Of a stretch of 64,000 nucleotides of DNA, positions 9,740 to 18,260 are shown one piece after another. Position 1 is the first letter of the stretch, and every line of letters starts with the position of its first letter. The notes under the pieces are model-generated. The model was not told the DNA's origin. It did not search any database and worked only from the letters and a program-made list of their open reading frames with translations. Where the stretch lies: positions 310,001 through 374,000 of the forward strand of contig NZ_CP061178.1 of assembly GCF_017355405.1 (NCBI RefSeq). The letters run 5' to 3'. The position numbers and the translations under genes were made by a program. The stretch comes from Roseomonas haemaphysalidis. GTDB taxonomy: Bacteria > Pseudomonadota > Alphaproteobacteria > Acetobacterales > Acetobacteraceae.

Positions 9740-10591
9740 CTAGCCAAGGCGCTCCAGCGTGACCCTCACCGCCAGCGGCGGCGCGGCGTAGGGAGCGGCG
9801 GTCACCAGCATGTCAGCCCCCGCCCGGGCATAGGCGGCGGCGCTGCCCTCGTCCACCGGCCCGGCGGCGGCCAGCAGCGGGCGGCCGGCATGGTCGGCCA
9901 GGGCGCGCGCGACCTCGGCGAATTGCTCGGGCGAGAGATCGACGCACTGCACCATGTCGACACCGGCATGGGCCAGCAGCACCGCCTCGTCCACCGTGCC
10001 GGCTTCCACCACCACCTTGCGGCCGGGCTGCGCGGCGCGCAGGCGGCTGACCCAGCGGTGCGCGGGCTCGCGCCCCAGGAATGCCCGGTGCTGCGCCAGC
10101 ACCAGGATGCTGTCGGACAGGCCGAGCCGGTGCGGCACGCAGCCGCCGGTCATGATGGCCTTGATCATGATGTCCTTGATGCCCGGCAGGTGCTGCCGGG
10201 TGGCGGCGACCACCACGTCCGGCCGCGCGGTGCGGGCCTCGGCGCGGATGCGCGCGGCGCGCGTGGCCACACCGGATGCGGTTTCCATCAGCCGCTGCGC
10301 CGCCCGGGCGGCGAGCTGCAACCCGGCCGCCGGGCCGCTGGCGGTCAGGATGGTGCCGCCTTCTTCCAGCAGCGCGCCGGAGGCCGCGACCCGGTGCACC
10401 TCGCCGCAGCCGGCGAGGCGGAACAGCGCCTCGGCCTCCTCGGCACCGCACAGGGTCATGGTGGTGCCGGCGCGCAGCACCGCCTGGCCCCGTTCCTCGC
10501 CGATCCCCAACGCCAGGGTGGTCAGGTCGCCATAGGGCGCGTCCTCGCGCAGCATGGCGTCCAGCCGGGCGTTCGGGATCAGAAAGGTCAT
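9740..10591 (-). CDS. modD: ModD protein (nicotinate-nucleotide pyrophosphorylase-like)
   Basis: 283-residue member of the ModD branch of the NadC/quinolinate phosphoribosyltransferase superfamily. The N-terminus carries the ModD-type sequence REDAPYGDLTTLALGIGEE, the centre ASGVATRAARIRAEAR, and the active-site region GGCVPHRLGLSDSILV, where NadC would have DNH in place of PHRLGLS. A glycine-rich phosphate-binding end (GADMLVTAAPYAAPP) follows. ModD is usually found beside modABC molybdate transport genes, but its reaction is not established. Here it sits upstream of a sugar-class ABC importer with no molybdate genes in view. A phosphoribosyl transfer role is inference. Confidence 0.85.
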   Translation of the reverse strand: MTFLIPNARLDAMLREDAPYGDLTTLALGIGEERGQAVLRAGTTMTLCGAEEAEALFRLAGCGEVHRVAASGALLEEGGTILTASGPAAGLQLAARAAQRLMETASGVATRAARIRAEARTARPDVVVAATRQHLPGIKDIMIKAIMTGGCVPHRLGLSDSILVLAQHRAFLGREPAHRWVSRLRAAQPGRKVVVEAGTVDEAVLLAHAGVDMVQCVDLSPEQFAEVARALADHAGRPLLAAAGPVDEGSAAAYARAGADMLVTAAPYAAPPLAVRVTLERLG

Positions 10592-10720
10592 GCGGTGGTC
10601 TCCTCCGGCTGGCAGGTGCCTTCGGGGCCACGATAGCGCCTTTGCCGCCGGGGCATGACAGGGGCTGGCGGGCGGCTCGCATGTGCTGCCCTCATGCCTC
10701 CCCGCCCCGGCGGCGGGGCG

Positions 10721-11125
10721 TCAGGCGGGGGTGAAGTCCATCGCCACGCCGTTGATGCAGTAGCGAAGGCCGGTCGGCGGCGGGCCGTCCGGGAACACGT
10801 GGCCAAGGTGGCTGCCGCAGCGGGCGCAGTGCACCTCGGTGCGGATCATGCCATGGCTGCGGTCCGTGGTGGTGGCGACGCCGCCTTCCACCGGCGTGTC
10901 GAAGGACGGCCAGCCGGTGCCGCTTTCGAACTTCTTGCCCGCCTCGAACAGCGGCTGCGCGCAGCCGGCGCAGGAAAATACGCCGGCACGCTTTTCCTGC
11001 AGCAGGGCGCAGGAGCCGGGACGCTCGGTGCCGTGGGCCCGCATCACGCGGTACTGCTCGGGCGACAGGCGCTGGCGCCACTCGGCGTCGGTGAAGGTGA
11101 CGGGGTAGTCCTGGGTCTCGCTCAT
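10721..11125 (-). CDS. msrB: Peptide-methionine (R)-S-oxide reductase
   Basis: Repairs methionine-R-sulfoxide in proteins. 134 residues from ATG 11125. Structural zinc ligands are visible as two CxxC pairs (SCAGC around residues 52-55 and HCARCG around 100-103), and the catalytic cysteine lies in RYCINGVAMDF near residue 123. The resolving-type region SGTGWPSFDTPV is intact. Two starts have good ribosome binding sites: ATG 11125 (AGGAGA, 8-base spacing) and in-frame ATG 11170 (GAGGAGG, 6-base spacing), which would add 15 residues beginning MNIWPFRR. I give the shorter, family-typical form. It follows the SDR gene by 40-85 bases on the same strand. Confidence 0.93.
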   Translation of the reverse strand: MSETQDYPVTFTDAEWRQRLSPEQYRVMRAHGTERPGSCALLQEKRAGVFSCAGCAQPLFEAGKKFESGTGWPSFDTPVEGGVATTTDRSHGMIRTEVHCARCGSHLGHVFPDGPPPTGLRYCINGVAMDFTPA

Positions 11126-11210
11126 GGGGCGGCTCTCCTGGGCGGTTCGGCGGAAAGGCCAGATGTTCATCGGCGGCCTCCTCTGGGTCGCTCCATGAGA
11201 TGGGGTGCCG

Positions 11211-11981
11211 CTACTCCGCCGTCCACCCGCCATCGACCAGCATCGCCGAGCCGGTCATCAGCGAGGAGGCGGCCGAGGCCAGGAACACCACCGCGCCCAT
11301 CAGCTCCTCCACCTGCCCGATACGCCCGAGCTTGATGCGCGATACGACGCTTTCGCGGAATGCGGGGTCCTGAAAGAACGGCGCGGTCATCGGCGTCTCG
11401 ATAAAGGTGGGGCCGATGCTGTTGACCCGGATGCGGTGCGGCGCGAGGTCGATGGCCATGGCCTTGGTCAGCCCTTCCAGCGCGTGCTTGCTGGCGCAGT
11501 AGACCGTGCGCCGCGCCCCGCCCACATGCCCCATCTGCGAGGACACATGGATGATGGAGCCCGGCCGCCCTTCCGCCACCAGCCGCTTGGCCACAGCCTG
11601 GGCGGTGAAAAAGGCGGCGCGCAGGTTGAGGTCCAGCACCGCGTCGAAATCCTCCACCGTCACCTCGGTGAAGGCGGCGGGGCGGTTGGTGCCGGCGTTG
11701 TTGACCAGGATGTCGTAGGCGGGCTGCCCCGCCAGCACAGCGGCGGTGGCCGCCGGTTCGTTGATGTCCAGGCATAGCGCGTCGGCGCTGCCGCCTTCCG
11801 CGCGGATCGCCTCGGCGGCTTCCTCGATCTCGGTCGCGGTGCGGGCCAGCAGGGTGACATGCGCCCCTGCCTCGGCCAGCGCGGCGGCCATGGCGAGGCC
11901 GATGCCCCGCCCCGCCCCCGTGACCAGCGCCCGCTGCCCGTCCAGCCGGAAGGATGGCGTGCGGGGGAGTTGCACCGTCAT
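11211..11981 (-). CDS. SDR family NAD(P)-dependent oxidoreductase
   Basis: Classical short-chain dehydrogenase/reductase, 256 residues. Cofactor motif TGAGRGIG (residues 21-28), NNAG at 94-97, the catalytic Ser in HVSSQM (147/148), and the YxxxK pair Tyr161/Lys165 are all present, with the C-terminal MLVDGGWTAE typical of the gluconate-5-dehydrogenase and FabG-like branch. The residue after the second beta strand is Arg (LLARTATE), hinting at NADP(H), which is inference. ATG 11981 overlaps the stop of the upstream 3-hydroxyacyl-CoA-dehydrogenase-like gene by four bases, so the two are translationally coupled. Probably acts on a hydroxy- or polyhydroxy acid together with its operon partners. 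Confidence 0.9.
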   Translation of the reverse strand: MTVQLPRTPSFRLDGQRALVTGAGRGIGLAMAAALAEAGAHVTLLARTATEIEEAAEAIRAEGGSADALCLDINEPAATAAVLAGQPAYDILVNNAGTNRPAAFTEVTVEDFDAVLDLNLRAAFFTAQAVAKRLVAEGRPGSIIHVSSQMGHVGGARRTVYCASKHALEGLTKAMAIDLAPHRIRVNSIGPTFIETPMTAPFFQDPAFRESVVSRIKLGRIGQVEELMGAVVFLASAASSLMTGSAMLVDGGWTAE

Positions 11982-12919
11982 GCCTCGGCGTCCTTCTTGT
12001 GGGCGGCCAGGGCCATCAGCCGGCGGTCCCGCCAGGCGCGGCGCTCCGCCAGGCCGTCGGCCGGCAGGACGGCGCGGCGCTGCGCCTCCACCGTGCCGAT
12101 GACCGCGTCATCCCAGACCTTGTGCTCGGCGGTCGAGGCGGCGATGGACCGGTACAACGGGCCCAGCCGGCGGGCGTAGTCGGCCACGCCGCCGGGCGCG
12201 TTGAGGTCGATGGTCTCGAAGGGGCCCATGAAGGCCCAGCGCAGGCCCAGCCCGTCCTTGACGGTGCGGTCCACGTCCTCGGCCGTGGCATAGCCTTCCT
12301 CGACCAGCCGCCATGCTTCCATCAGCAGCACGCCCTGCAGGCGGTTGAGGATGAAGCCCTCGATCTCCCGCGTCATCTCCACCGGGGACTGGCCGACCTG
12401 CTCCATCAGGGCACGCACCGACCGCACCGTTTCGGGCGCCGTCCAGGGCGCGGGCACCAGCTCCACCACCGGCGCCAGCGAGGGCGGGTTGACCGGGTGC
12501 GCCACCAGGCAGCGCGACCGGCAGGCCACGTGGTCGGTATAGGCCGAGGCCGGGATGCCGGAGGAGGAGGAGCCGACCAGCGTGTCCGGCCCGATCGCGG
12601 CATCGATGGCCGAGAAGACCTCGCGCTTCACGTCCAACCGCTCGAAGGTGCTTTCCTGGGCATAGGCGGCGCCGGACAGCGCATCGGCCAGGTCCCGCGC
12701 CACGCTGACGCGCCCGAGCACCGCTTCCGGCGCCTCGGCGATCAGCCCGTGGGCCGCGAGGTCGCGCAGCTGCTGCGCCACCACCTCCCTGCCCCGCTCC
12801 GCCGCGCCGGGCACGCTGTCATAAAGCGCCACGTCGCAGCCGGCGCGGGCGAAGACCACCGCCCAGCCGCTGCCCACCAGCCCCGTGCCGATCACGGCGA
12901 CCTTCACGGCGGCGGTCAT
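11978..12919 (-). CDS. 3-hydroxyacyl-CoA dehydrogenase family protein (lambda-crystallin/L-gulonate dehydrogenase type)
   Basis: 313-residue NAD-dependent dehydrogenase. The Rossmann motif [19 protein letters not shown] is at the N-terminus with Asp after beta-2 (ALYDS), indicating NAD. The catalytic-type segment [11 protein letters not shown] and HPVNPP (His of the dyad) match the lambda-crystallin/carnitine 3-dehydrogenase group, which acts on small free hydroxy acids rather than CoA esters. The C-terminal domain is the usual short single 3HCDH domain. ATG 12919 overlaps the stop of the upstream HisD-like gene (ATGA), and its own stop overlaps the next start in the same way. L-gulonate 3-dehydrogenase and carnitine 3-dehydrogenase are equally possible names; the substrate is open. 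Confidence 0.87.
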   Translation of the reverse strand: MTAAVKVAVIGTGLVGSGWAVVFARAGCDVALYDSVPGAAERGREVVAQQLRDLAAHGLIAEAPEAVLGRVSVARDLADALSGAAYAQESTFERLDVKREVFSAIDAAIGPDTLVGSSSSGIPASAYTDHVACRSRCLVAHPVNPPSLAPVVELVPAPWTAPETVRSVRALMEQVGQSPVEMTREIEGFILNRLQGVLLMEAWRLVEEGYATAEDVDRTVKDGLGLRWAFMGPFETIDLNAPGGVADYARRLGPLYRSIAASTAEHKVWDDAVIGTVEAQRRAVLPADGLAERRAWRDRRLMALAAHKKDAEA

Positions 12920-14223
12920 TCGGCGGCGGCGCCATAGGGCACGTTCTTGCCGCCGAAGCGGCGCACGCGCAGGTTGGCCTGCTCGCCATGGCCGATGAAG
13001 CCTTCCAGCGCGCACAGGCGCGAGCAGTATTCACCGATCATCGCCGAGGCCTCGTCCGTCAGCACCCGCTGGTAGGTGCAGGTCTTGAGGAACTTGCCGA
13101 CCCACAGGCCGCCCGTGTAGCGCGCTGCCTTCTTGGTCGGCAGCGTGTGGTTGGTGCCGATCACCTTGTCGCCATAGGCCACGTTGGTGCGCGGGCCGAG
13201 AAACAGCGCGCCGTAGTTGGTCATGTTGTTCAGGAACCAGTCCGGGTCGCGCGTCATCACCTGCACGTGCTCGGAAGCGATCTGGTCGGCGATCTTCAGC
13301 ATCTCCGCATCGTCCTCCGCGACGATCACGGCGCCGTGGCTTTCCCAGGCCTTCCGGGCGATGTCGGCGGTGGGCAGGATGCCAAGCAGGCGCTCCACCT
13401 GCGCCATGGTATCGCGCGCCAGCTTCTCGGAGGTGGTCAGCAGGATGGCAGGCGAGTCCGGGCCGTGCTCCGCCTGGCCCAGCAGGTCGGTCGCGCACAT
13501 CTCGCCGTCCACGCTCTCATCGGCGATCACCAGCGTTTCCGTCGGGCCGGCGAACAGGTCGATGCCGACGCGGCCGTAGAGCTGGCGCTTGGCCTCGGCC
13601 ACGAATGCATTGCCGGGGCCGACCAGCATGTCCACGCTCTCGATGCTTTCCGTGCCCAGCGCCATGGCGCCGATCGCCTGGATGCCGCCCAGGCAATAGA
13701 TCTCGTCCGCGCCCGCCATGTGCTGCGCGGCGACGATGGCCGGCGCCGGCTTGCCCTGGTAGGGCGGGGCCGCGGTGATGATGCGCGGCACGCCCGCCAC
13801 CTTGGCGGTGATGACGGACATGTGGGCGGAGGCCAGCAGCGGGTACTTGCCGCCCGGCACGTAGCAACCCACGGAGTTGACCGGCACGTTCTTGTGGCCC
13901 AGCACGACGCCCGGCAGCGTCTCGACCTCCACGTCCTTGAAGGCGTCGCGCTGCGCCTGGGCGAAGTTCTTCACCTGCTTCTGCGCGAAGGCGATGTCCT
14001 CCAGGTCACGGTCCTTGAGCTGGCCCATGCAGTCCTGGATCTCCGAGGAGCTGAGGCGGTAGCCGTCCCGGTCCCACTTATCGAAGCGCACGGACAGCTC
14101 GCGCACCGCGGCGTCGCCGCGTGCCTCGATGTCCAGCAGAATGGCTTCCACCGTTTCCCGGACCTGCTTGTCCGCGGTCTTCGCCGCCTCGACATCGGTG
14201 CCGCGCTTGAGCCACTGGGCCAT
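12916..14223 (-). CDS. Histidinol dehydrogenase-family enzyme (HpsN/sulfopropanediol 3-dehydrogenase-like)
   Basis: 435-residue zinc-dependent NAD dehydrogenase of the HisD superfamily. Family landmarks are [52 protein letters not shown] and [17 protein letters not shown]. The long conserved tail ([18 protein letters not shown]) belongs to catabolic HisD paralogs such as HpsN, which oxidises 2,3-dihydroxypropane-1-sulfonate to sulfolactate, rather than to biosynthetic HisD. No his genes are nearby. AGAGGA precedes ATG 14223, and a 16-bp palindrome lies 22 bases upstream. It is the first gene of a three-gene coupled unit behind a LacI regulator. The sulfonate substrate is a family-based guess; another polyol acid is possible. 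Confidence 0.85.
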   Translation of the reverse strand: MAQWLKRGTDVEAAKTADKQVRETVEAILLDIEARGDAAVRELSVRFDKWDRDGYRLSSSEIQDCMGQLKDRDLEDIAFAQKQVKNFAQAQRDAFKDVEVETLPGVVLGHKNVPVNSVGCYVPGGKYPLLASAHMSVITAKVAGVPRIITAAPPYQGKPAPAIVAAQHMAGADEIYCLGGIQAIGAMALGTESIESVDMLVGPGNAFVAEAKRQLYGRVGIDLFAGPTETLVIADESVDGEMCATDLLGQAEHGPDSPAILLTTSEKLARDTMAQVERLLGILPTADIARKAWESHGAVIVAEDDAEMLKIADQIASEHVQVMTRDPDWFLNNMTNYGALFLGPRTNVAYGDKVIGTNHTLPTKKAARYTGGLWVGKFLKTCTYQRVLTDEASAMIGEYCSRLCALEGFIGHGEQANLRVRRFGGKNVPYGAAAE

Positions 14224-14244
14224 GGGACGTCCTCTCGTCTGTCT

Positions 14245-14260
14245 TTGCATACGTATGCAA
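14245..14260. promoter_or_regulatory. Probable LacI-family operator (16-bp perfect palindrome)
   Basis: TTGCATACGTATGCAA is a perfect palindrome with the central CG that LacI-family proteins commonly kink. It lies in the 56 bases between the lacI-like gene and the start of the HisD-like gene, 22 bases upstream of that start. A repressor bound here would block the dehydrogenase operon. Binding by the adjacent LacI protein is inference. Confidence 0.75.
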
Positions 14261-14279
14261 GAAGTCTAGCGCAGCCGGC

Positions 14280-15350
14280 TCAGCCGCGCCAGACCCGTTC
14301 GCCATCCTGCAACGAAACCCCGTCATGCGGCTCCCGGGCGGAACCGCGCAGCAGCAGCGCCCCTGGCACGGTTTCCCGCAGCGGGGCCTCGTCCGGCGCC
14401 AGCATCTGGCGCATCAGGGCCGTCACCACGCGGTCCACCATGGGTCGCAAGGGCTGGCTGTAGGTGGTCAGGCCCAGCGCCGCCCAGCCGGCCGGCCCGG
14501 CATCGTCGAACCCCACCACGGACACCGGCAGCCCGCCGAATTCCCGCCGCGCCACCCCCAGGGCCGCGAAGCCCATGTGGTCGTTGGCACAGAACAGCGC
14601 GTCGGGCGGCGCGGCGGCGGACAACAGCACGCGCGTGGCGGCCTCCGCCCGCCCGAAGTCGTAATGCCCCACCGCGCGCAGCGGCGGGCCGAACCCCAGC
14701 GCCGCCAATTCGGTGGCGAACCCCGCTTCGCGCTCGCGGCTGGTGGAGGCGTCTTCCAGCCCGGCCAGAAACGCCGGCCGCCGGTGCCCGCCGGCGGCCA
14801 GAAAGCGCGCGATCAGCGCCGCGCCGCCGGCGTTGTCGCCGGTGATGCAGGCGGCGCCATCGTCCTCGCTGCGGCGGTTGACCAGCACCACCGGCACCCC
14901 CGCCTGGCGGCATTCCCGCGCAAAGCGCGACGACAGGCCGACCGAAGCCAGCACCAGCGCATCCACCCGGTAGCGCAGCACCTCCTCCAGGATCGGGTCC
15001 GTGTTGGCGCCGGGGCGGGCGGTGAACAGCAGCACGCGGTGCCCGGTGGCTTCCAGCGCCACGGACAGGGCGTCCAGCAACGCCGCGTAGAAGGGATTGT
15101 CCAGATAGGCCACGGCGACGCCCACGATGCTGGACCGCCGCGTGATCAGCGACCGTGCGATCAGGTTGGGCCGGTAGCCCAGCGCCGCCGCCGCTTCCTC
15201 CACCCGCGCCCGGGTGGCGGCCGACACGCTGGCGCCCGGCGTGAAGGCCCGCGACACCGCCGACTGGGACACGCCCGCCCGCCGCGCCACGTCATGGGCC
15301 GTGGCGGCACGCTCGGGGCGGCGGGGCGGGGCAGCAGGAGGCTTGGACAT
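14280..15350 (-). CDS. LacI family transcriptional regulator
   Basis: 356-residue repressor-type regulator. The N-terminal helix-turn-helix reads TAHDVARRAGVSQSAVSRAF, with the hinge helix YRPNLIARSL following, then a periplasmic-binding-like effector domain (VGVAVAYLDNPFYAALLDAL, FCANDHMGFAALGVARR, VSVVGFDDAG). It lies directly upstream of, and on the same strand as, the HisD-like operon, with a perfect palindrome between them, so local control of that operon is the simplest reading. A ~15-residue Pro/Arg-rich leader precedes the HTH. The effector is probably a hydroxy acid or sugar acid; the sequence does not show which. Confidence 0.92.
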   Translation of the reverse strand: MSKPPAAPPRRPERAATAHDVARRAGVSQSAVSRAFTPGASVSAATRARVEEAAAALGYRPNLIARSLITRRSSIVGVAVAYLDNPFYAALLDALSVALEATGHRVLLFTARPGANTDPILEEVLRYRVDALVLASVGLSSRFARECRQAGVPVVLVNRRSEDDGAACITGDNAGGAALIARFLAAGGHRRPAFLAGLEDASTSREREAGFATELAALGFGPPLRAVGHYDFGRAEAATRVLLSAAAPPDALFCANDHMGFAALGVARREFGGLPVSVVGFDDAGPAGWAALGLTTYSQPLRPMVDRVVTALMRQMLAPDEAPLRETVPGALLLRGSAREPHDGVSLQDGERVWRG

Positions 15351-15434
15351 CGGCGCGGAGCATAGCCGCGCCGCCGGCTTTGCCCACCGCCGCCGCAGCG
15401 ACTATGGGGAGGCGCTTGGGCAGGGAGACAGGGC

Positions 15435-16022
15435 ATGCGGCGATTCCTCGGGCGGTGGCTGTCGGACTTCCTGCGGCTGGGGCTGGGCCTGGGGCTGGCC
15501 ATCGGCGCCATGCAGCTGCCCGCCCTGGCCGCCTCCTACGGCACCGCGCTGCTGCAGGTGGCCGAAGGCGCGCGGCGCGACATCGACCAGCGCAAGCAGG
15601 TCGCCGGCCAGTTCTACCGCTGGGACGGCACCCTCACCGACGGCGCCGCGATCGACGCGCTGCGCGGCCCGGAGCCCGCCAACGCGGAAGGCCTCGCAGG
15701 TTCGGTCCGGCGCGAGCAGCAGCTGCGCGAGGCCGAAGCCCGGCTTCGCGCCCGCCCCGCCTTGCTGCGGCCGGTGCAGGCGGCGTGGGACTGGCCATCG
15801 GGTGGTGACGAGGTCCGCGCCGTGCTGCGCCTCGCGCTGGACACCCATGTGCCACAGGTCGTGCTGTCGCTGGCCGGGGCGACCTATGGCTTGGCGGGGC
15901 TGCTGCTGGGCTTGCTCGTCGCCAACTTGCTTGTTGCCGTCGGGGGGCGCGAACGGGTGCCGCCGCCGCCGCGCCCCGGCCGCTCCGTGGCGGACCGCCG
16001 GACGCCCTCGCTGCGGGCCTGA
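15435..16022 (+). CDS. DUF2937 family membrane protein
   Basis: 195-residue protein of unknown function matching the DUF2937 pattern. An N-terminal hydrophobic segment (LGLGLGLAIGAMQLPALA) is followed by HxYxxALLQVA-like helix SYGTALLQVAEGARRDIDQR, a central soluble part of about 90 residues, and a second hydrophobic segment near residues 140-165 (GATYGLAGLLLGLLVANLL). The tail is basic and Pro-rich. GGGAGA lies just upstream of ATG 15435. It is divergent from the lacI gene, with 84 bases between them. No function can be assigned; the topology suggests both ends face the same side with a soluble domain between. Confidence 0.75.
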   Translation: MRRFLGRWLSDFLRLGLGLGLAIGAMQLPALAASYGTALLQVAEGARRDIDQRKQVAGQFYRWDGTLTDGAAIDALRGPEPANAEGLAGSVRREQQLREAEARLRARPALLRPVQAAWDWPSGGDEVRAVLRLALDTHVPQVVLSLAGATYGLAGLLLGLLVANLLVAVGGRERVPPPPRPGRSVADRRTPSLRA

Positions 16023-16103
16023 GGAAACGGCCAAGGTTGAATCAGCCGGCCAACCTGCGTCATCACCCTCTTGCGACGCGAGGAGACGCAGGGGAGCACG
16101 GCG

Positions 16104-16538
16104 ATGCGGGTGATGAGGTGTTTGGCGGTCGGGCTGGTCCTGGCCCTGGCGGGCGGCAGCGAGCCGGCGTCCAGCCGCGAGCGGACAAGCCACGGCGTCA
16201 GCAGCGCGCAGCAGGGCCCCAAGGTCGCCAAGCCGCAGCGGGGCCGGGCATCCTTCTACGCCAACCGCTTTCACGGGCGGCGCATGGCCAATGGCCGGCG
16301 ATTCGACCGCAACTCCAACATGGCGGCGTCCCGCAGCCTGCCACTCGGCAGCCGGGCGCAGGTGCGGAACCTAGAAAACGGCCGCACCGCCATTGTCAGC
16401 ATCCAGGACCGCGGGCCGTTCACCCGCGGCCGCGTGCTCGATGTCAGCCCCAGCGTCGCCACCCAGCTCGGCATGCGCGAGCAGGGCACCGCGATGGTCG
16501 AGATCGTGCCGCTGCCCGCCGGCGGCGGCGCCGGCTAG
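16104..16538 (+). CDS. RlpA-like double-psi beta-barrel protein
   Basis: 144-residue secreted protein with a signal peptide (CLAVGLVLALAGGS) and one double-psi beta-barrel domain. RlpA hallmarks are GRASFYANRFHGRRMANG, LPLGSRAQVRNLENGR and the catalytic-type aspartate in IQDRGPFTRGRVLDVS. RlpA proteins are septal lytic transglycosylases acting on denuded glycan strands; this one is short, without the SPOR domain, as in many alphaproteobacteria. There is no lipobox cysteine at the end of the leader, so it may be periplasmic rather than lipid anchored. I chose ATG 16104 because GGGGAGC lies at suitable spacing; an earlier ATG at 16071 would add 11 polar residues. Confidence 0.88.
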   Translation: MRVMRCLAVGLVLALAGGSEPASSRERTSHGVSSAQQGPKVAKPQRGRASFYANRFHGRRMANGRRFDRNSNMAASRSLPLGSRAQVRNLENGRTAIVSIQDRGPFTRGRVLDVSPSVATQLGMREQGTAMVEIVPLPAGGGAG

Positions 16539-16544
16539 GGCGCC

Positions 16545-16769
16545 TCAGCCCAGCGGCACCACCGGCAGGTCCATGCCCTGCGCCGGATGGTCGGCCTCCA
16601 CCTTGTACATGATGATCATCGAGCCGAGGCAGGCGAACAGCGCCACCAGATGGCCCGAGTGCACATAGGCCGCCAGCCCGGCGATCACGGCGCAGACCAG
16701 CGCAGAGGCGTAGGGGTTGCGGCCGATCATCTTCCAGAACGGGGACAACGGGCGGAAAAAGGCGTCCAT
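16545..16769 (-). CDS. Small membrane protein, unknown
   Basis: 74 residues, not recognised as a named family. The sequence opens MDAFFRPLSPFWKMIGRN and has one or two hydrophobic segments (SALVCAVIAGLAAYVHSGH and LVALFACLGSMIIMY). AGGAG lies 4 bases before ATG 16769. It converges tail-to-tail with the RlpA gene, with 6 bases between the stops. The 146 bases upstream, toward hemA, hold its likely promoter, but I see no convincing motif. Confidence 0.55.
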   Translation of the reverse strand: MDAFFRPLSPFWKMIGRNPYASALVCAVIAGLAAYVHSGHLVALFACLGSMIIMYKVEADHPAQGMDLPVVPLG

Positions 16770-16915
16770 GATGCGCTCCTGCGTCCCGGCGGGTCGTGGG
16801 CCCGCCTGGGAATGTTGTCCCGGCCAGGCATCCAGCGCAGCTTTGCAACATCGCAACAAGGGTCGCCACGGGGCATGGGGCATTTGTCACGCCTCAGCCA
16901 TCGGCCGCCCATGCG

Positions 16916-18148
16916 TCAGGGGGCGTTGGGCAGCAGTCCCACCTGGCGCAGCACCGCTGCCACGGCCTGCGCGGCGAACGCAATGTCCGCGTCATCGTGG
17001 CGCGGCGTGGGGGTGAAGCGCAGCCGCTCGGTGCCGCGCGGCACGGTGGGGTAGTTGATCGGCGTGACGTAAAGGCCGTGCTCTTCCAGCAGCAGGCGGC
17101 TGACTTCGCGGCACAGCGCGGCATCGCCCACCGGCACCGGCACGATGTGGCTGGCCGAGGGCATCGGCCGCACGCCCGCCGCCTGGAAGGCCGCCTTCAG
17201 GCGCGCTGCGCGCTCGGCATGCCGCTCGCGCAGTGCCGTGGCACCCTTGACATGCCGCACGCTGGCCAGGCCCGCCGCGGCCAGCGCCGGCGGCAGCGAG
17301 GTGGTGAAGATGAAGCCCGCGGCGGCCGAACGCAGAAAGTCGATCACCTCGGCCGGGCCCGCCACGTAGCCTCCATGGCAGCCAAGGGCCTTGGCCAGGG
17401 TGCCCTGCACGATGTCGATGCGGTCCAGCACGCCGTCGCGCTCCGCGACCCCCGCGCCCGTCGCGCCATACATGCCCACCGCGTGCACCTCGTCCAGGTA
17501 GCTCAGCGCCCCGTGGCGGCGGCACGTGGCTGCGAGCTCCGCCAGCGGCGCGATGTCGCCGTCCATGGAGTAGACAGATTCAAAGGCTACCAGCTTGTTG
17601 ACACCGGGGCCGGCGGCCGCCATCAGCGCGTCCAGATGGGCCACGTCGTTGTGGCGGAAGATGCTCTTGGCACGGGCGTTCTTCATGCCCGCAATCATGG
17701 AGTTGTGGTTCTTCTCGTCCGAGAACACGTGCCAGTTGCCATCCATGCTGCTCAGGATGGTGCCCAGCGCCGCCTGGTTGGCCACGTAGCCGGAGGTGAA
17801 GACCAGGGCGGCGGGCTTGGCGTGCAGCGCCGCGAGCTCGCTTTCCAGCGCCTCGTGCAGCGGGGTGTTGCCGGAGATATTGCGCGTGCCGCCGGAGCCG
17901 ACGCCATGTGCCTCGATCGCCGCCGTGGCGGCCGCGGCCAGAACGTCCGACCCGCCAAGGCCCAGGTAGTCATTGGATGACCACACCGTGATCCGCCGCC
18001 CCGTGCTGTCCGTGTAGCGCGGAAAGTCGCGGCGCGACTTGGCCAGCGCGGCAAAGCTTCGGTAGCGGCCTTCCTGTCGCATCTGCGCCAGGGCCGCCTG
18101 GCAATGCTGCAGAAACGGGTGGGGCGCGGGAAACAGGCTGTCGGGCAT
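16916..18148 (-). CDS. hemA: 5-aminolevulinate synthase
   Basis: Condenses glycine and succinyl-CoA to 5-aminolevulinate with PLP, the first step of haem and tetrapyrrole synthesis by the C4 route, a marker of alphaproteobacteria. 410 residues, normal length. Landmarks are VWSSNDYLGLGG, GVGSGGTRNISGNTPLHEAL, the PLP-binding Asp in YLDEVHAVGMYG (near 219), and the Schiff-base lysine in GTLAKALGCHGGY (Lys253). It is a single gene with no haem partners adjacent, divergent from the marR efflux operon across ~150 bases. A haem-regulatory CP motif is not obvious. Confidence 0.95.
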   Translation of the reverse strand: MPDSLFPAPHPFLQHCQAALAQMRQEGRYRSFAALAKSRRDFPRYTDSTGRRITVWSSNDYLGLGGSDVLAAAATAAIEAHGVGSGGTRNISGNTPLHEALESELAALHAKPAALVFTSGYVANQAALGTILSSMDGNWHVFSDEKNHNSMIAGMKNARAKSIFRHNDVAHLDALMAAAGPGVNKLVAFESVYSMDGDIAPLAELAATCRRHGALSYLDEVHAVGMYGATGAGVAERDGVLDRIDIVQGTLAKALGCHGGYVAGPAEVIDFLRSAAAGFIFTTSLPPALAAAGLASVRHVKGATALRERHAERAARLKAAFQAAGVRPMPSASHIVPVPVGDAALCREVSRLLLEEHGLYVTPINYPTVPRGTERLRFTPTPRHDDADIAFAAQAVAAVLRQVGLLPNAP

Positions 18149-18260
18149 GCGGCAGACTTAGGTTCCCCGCCGGATGCTGTCACCCCGCCCCGCCCATCGC
18201 CGGTCAGCCAGGGCCTCAGCGCATGGCTTCGGCGCTTGCCGCACTGCAACGCAAGCCTTA

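Noticed and set aside
12916..14223. Biosynthetic histidinol dehydrogenase hisD
   Set aside because: There are no other his genes, and the tail sequence and LacI-controlled dehydrogenase context fit catabolic HpsN-like paralogs.
10655..14463. Long open frames on the + strand across the minus-strand dehydrogenase/msrB/modD region
   Set aside because: They are His/Arg-rich, lack known motifs and start sites, and lie exactly antisense to well-supported genes; a GC-rich codon-bias shadow explains them.
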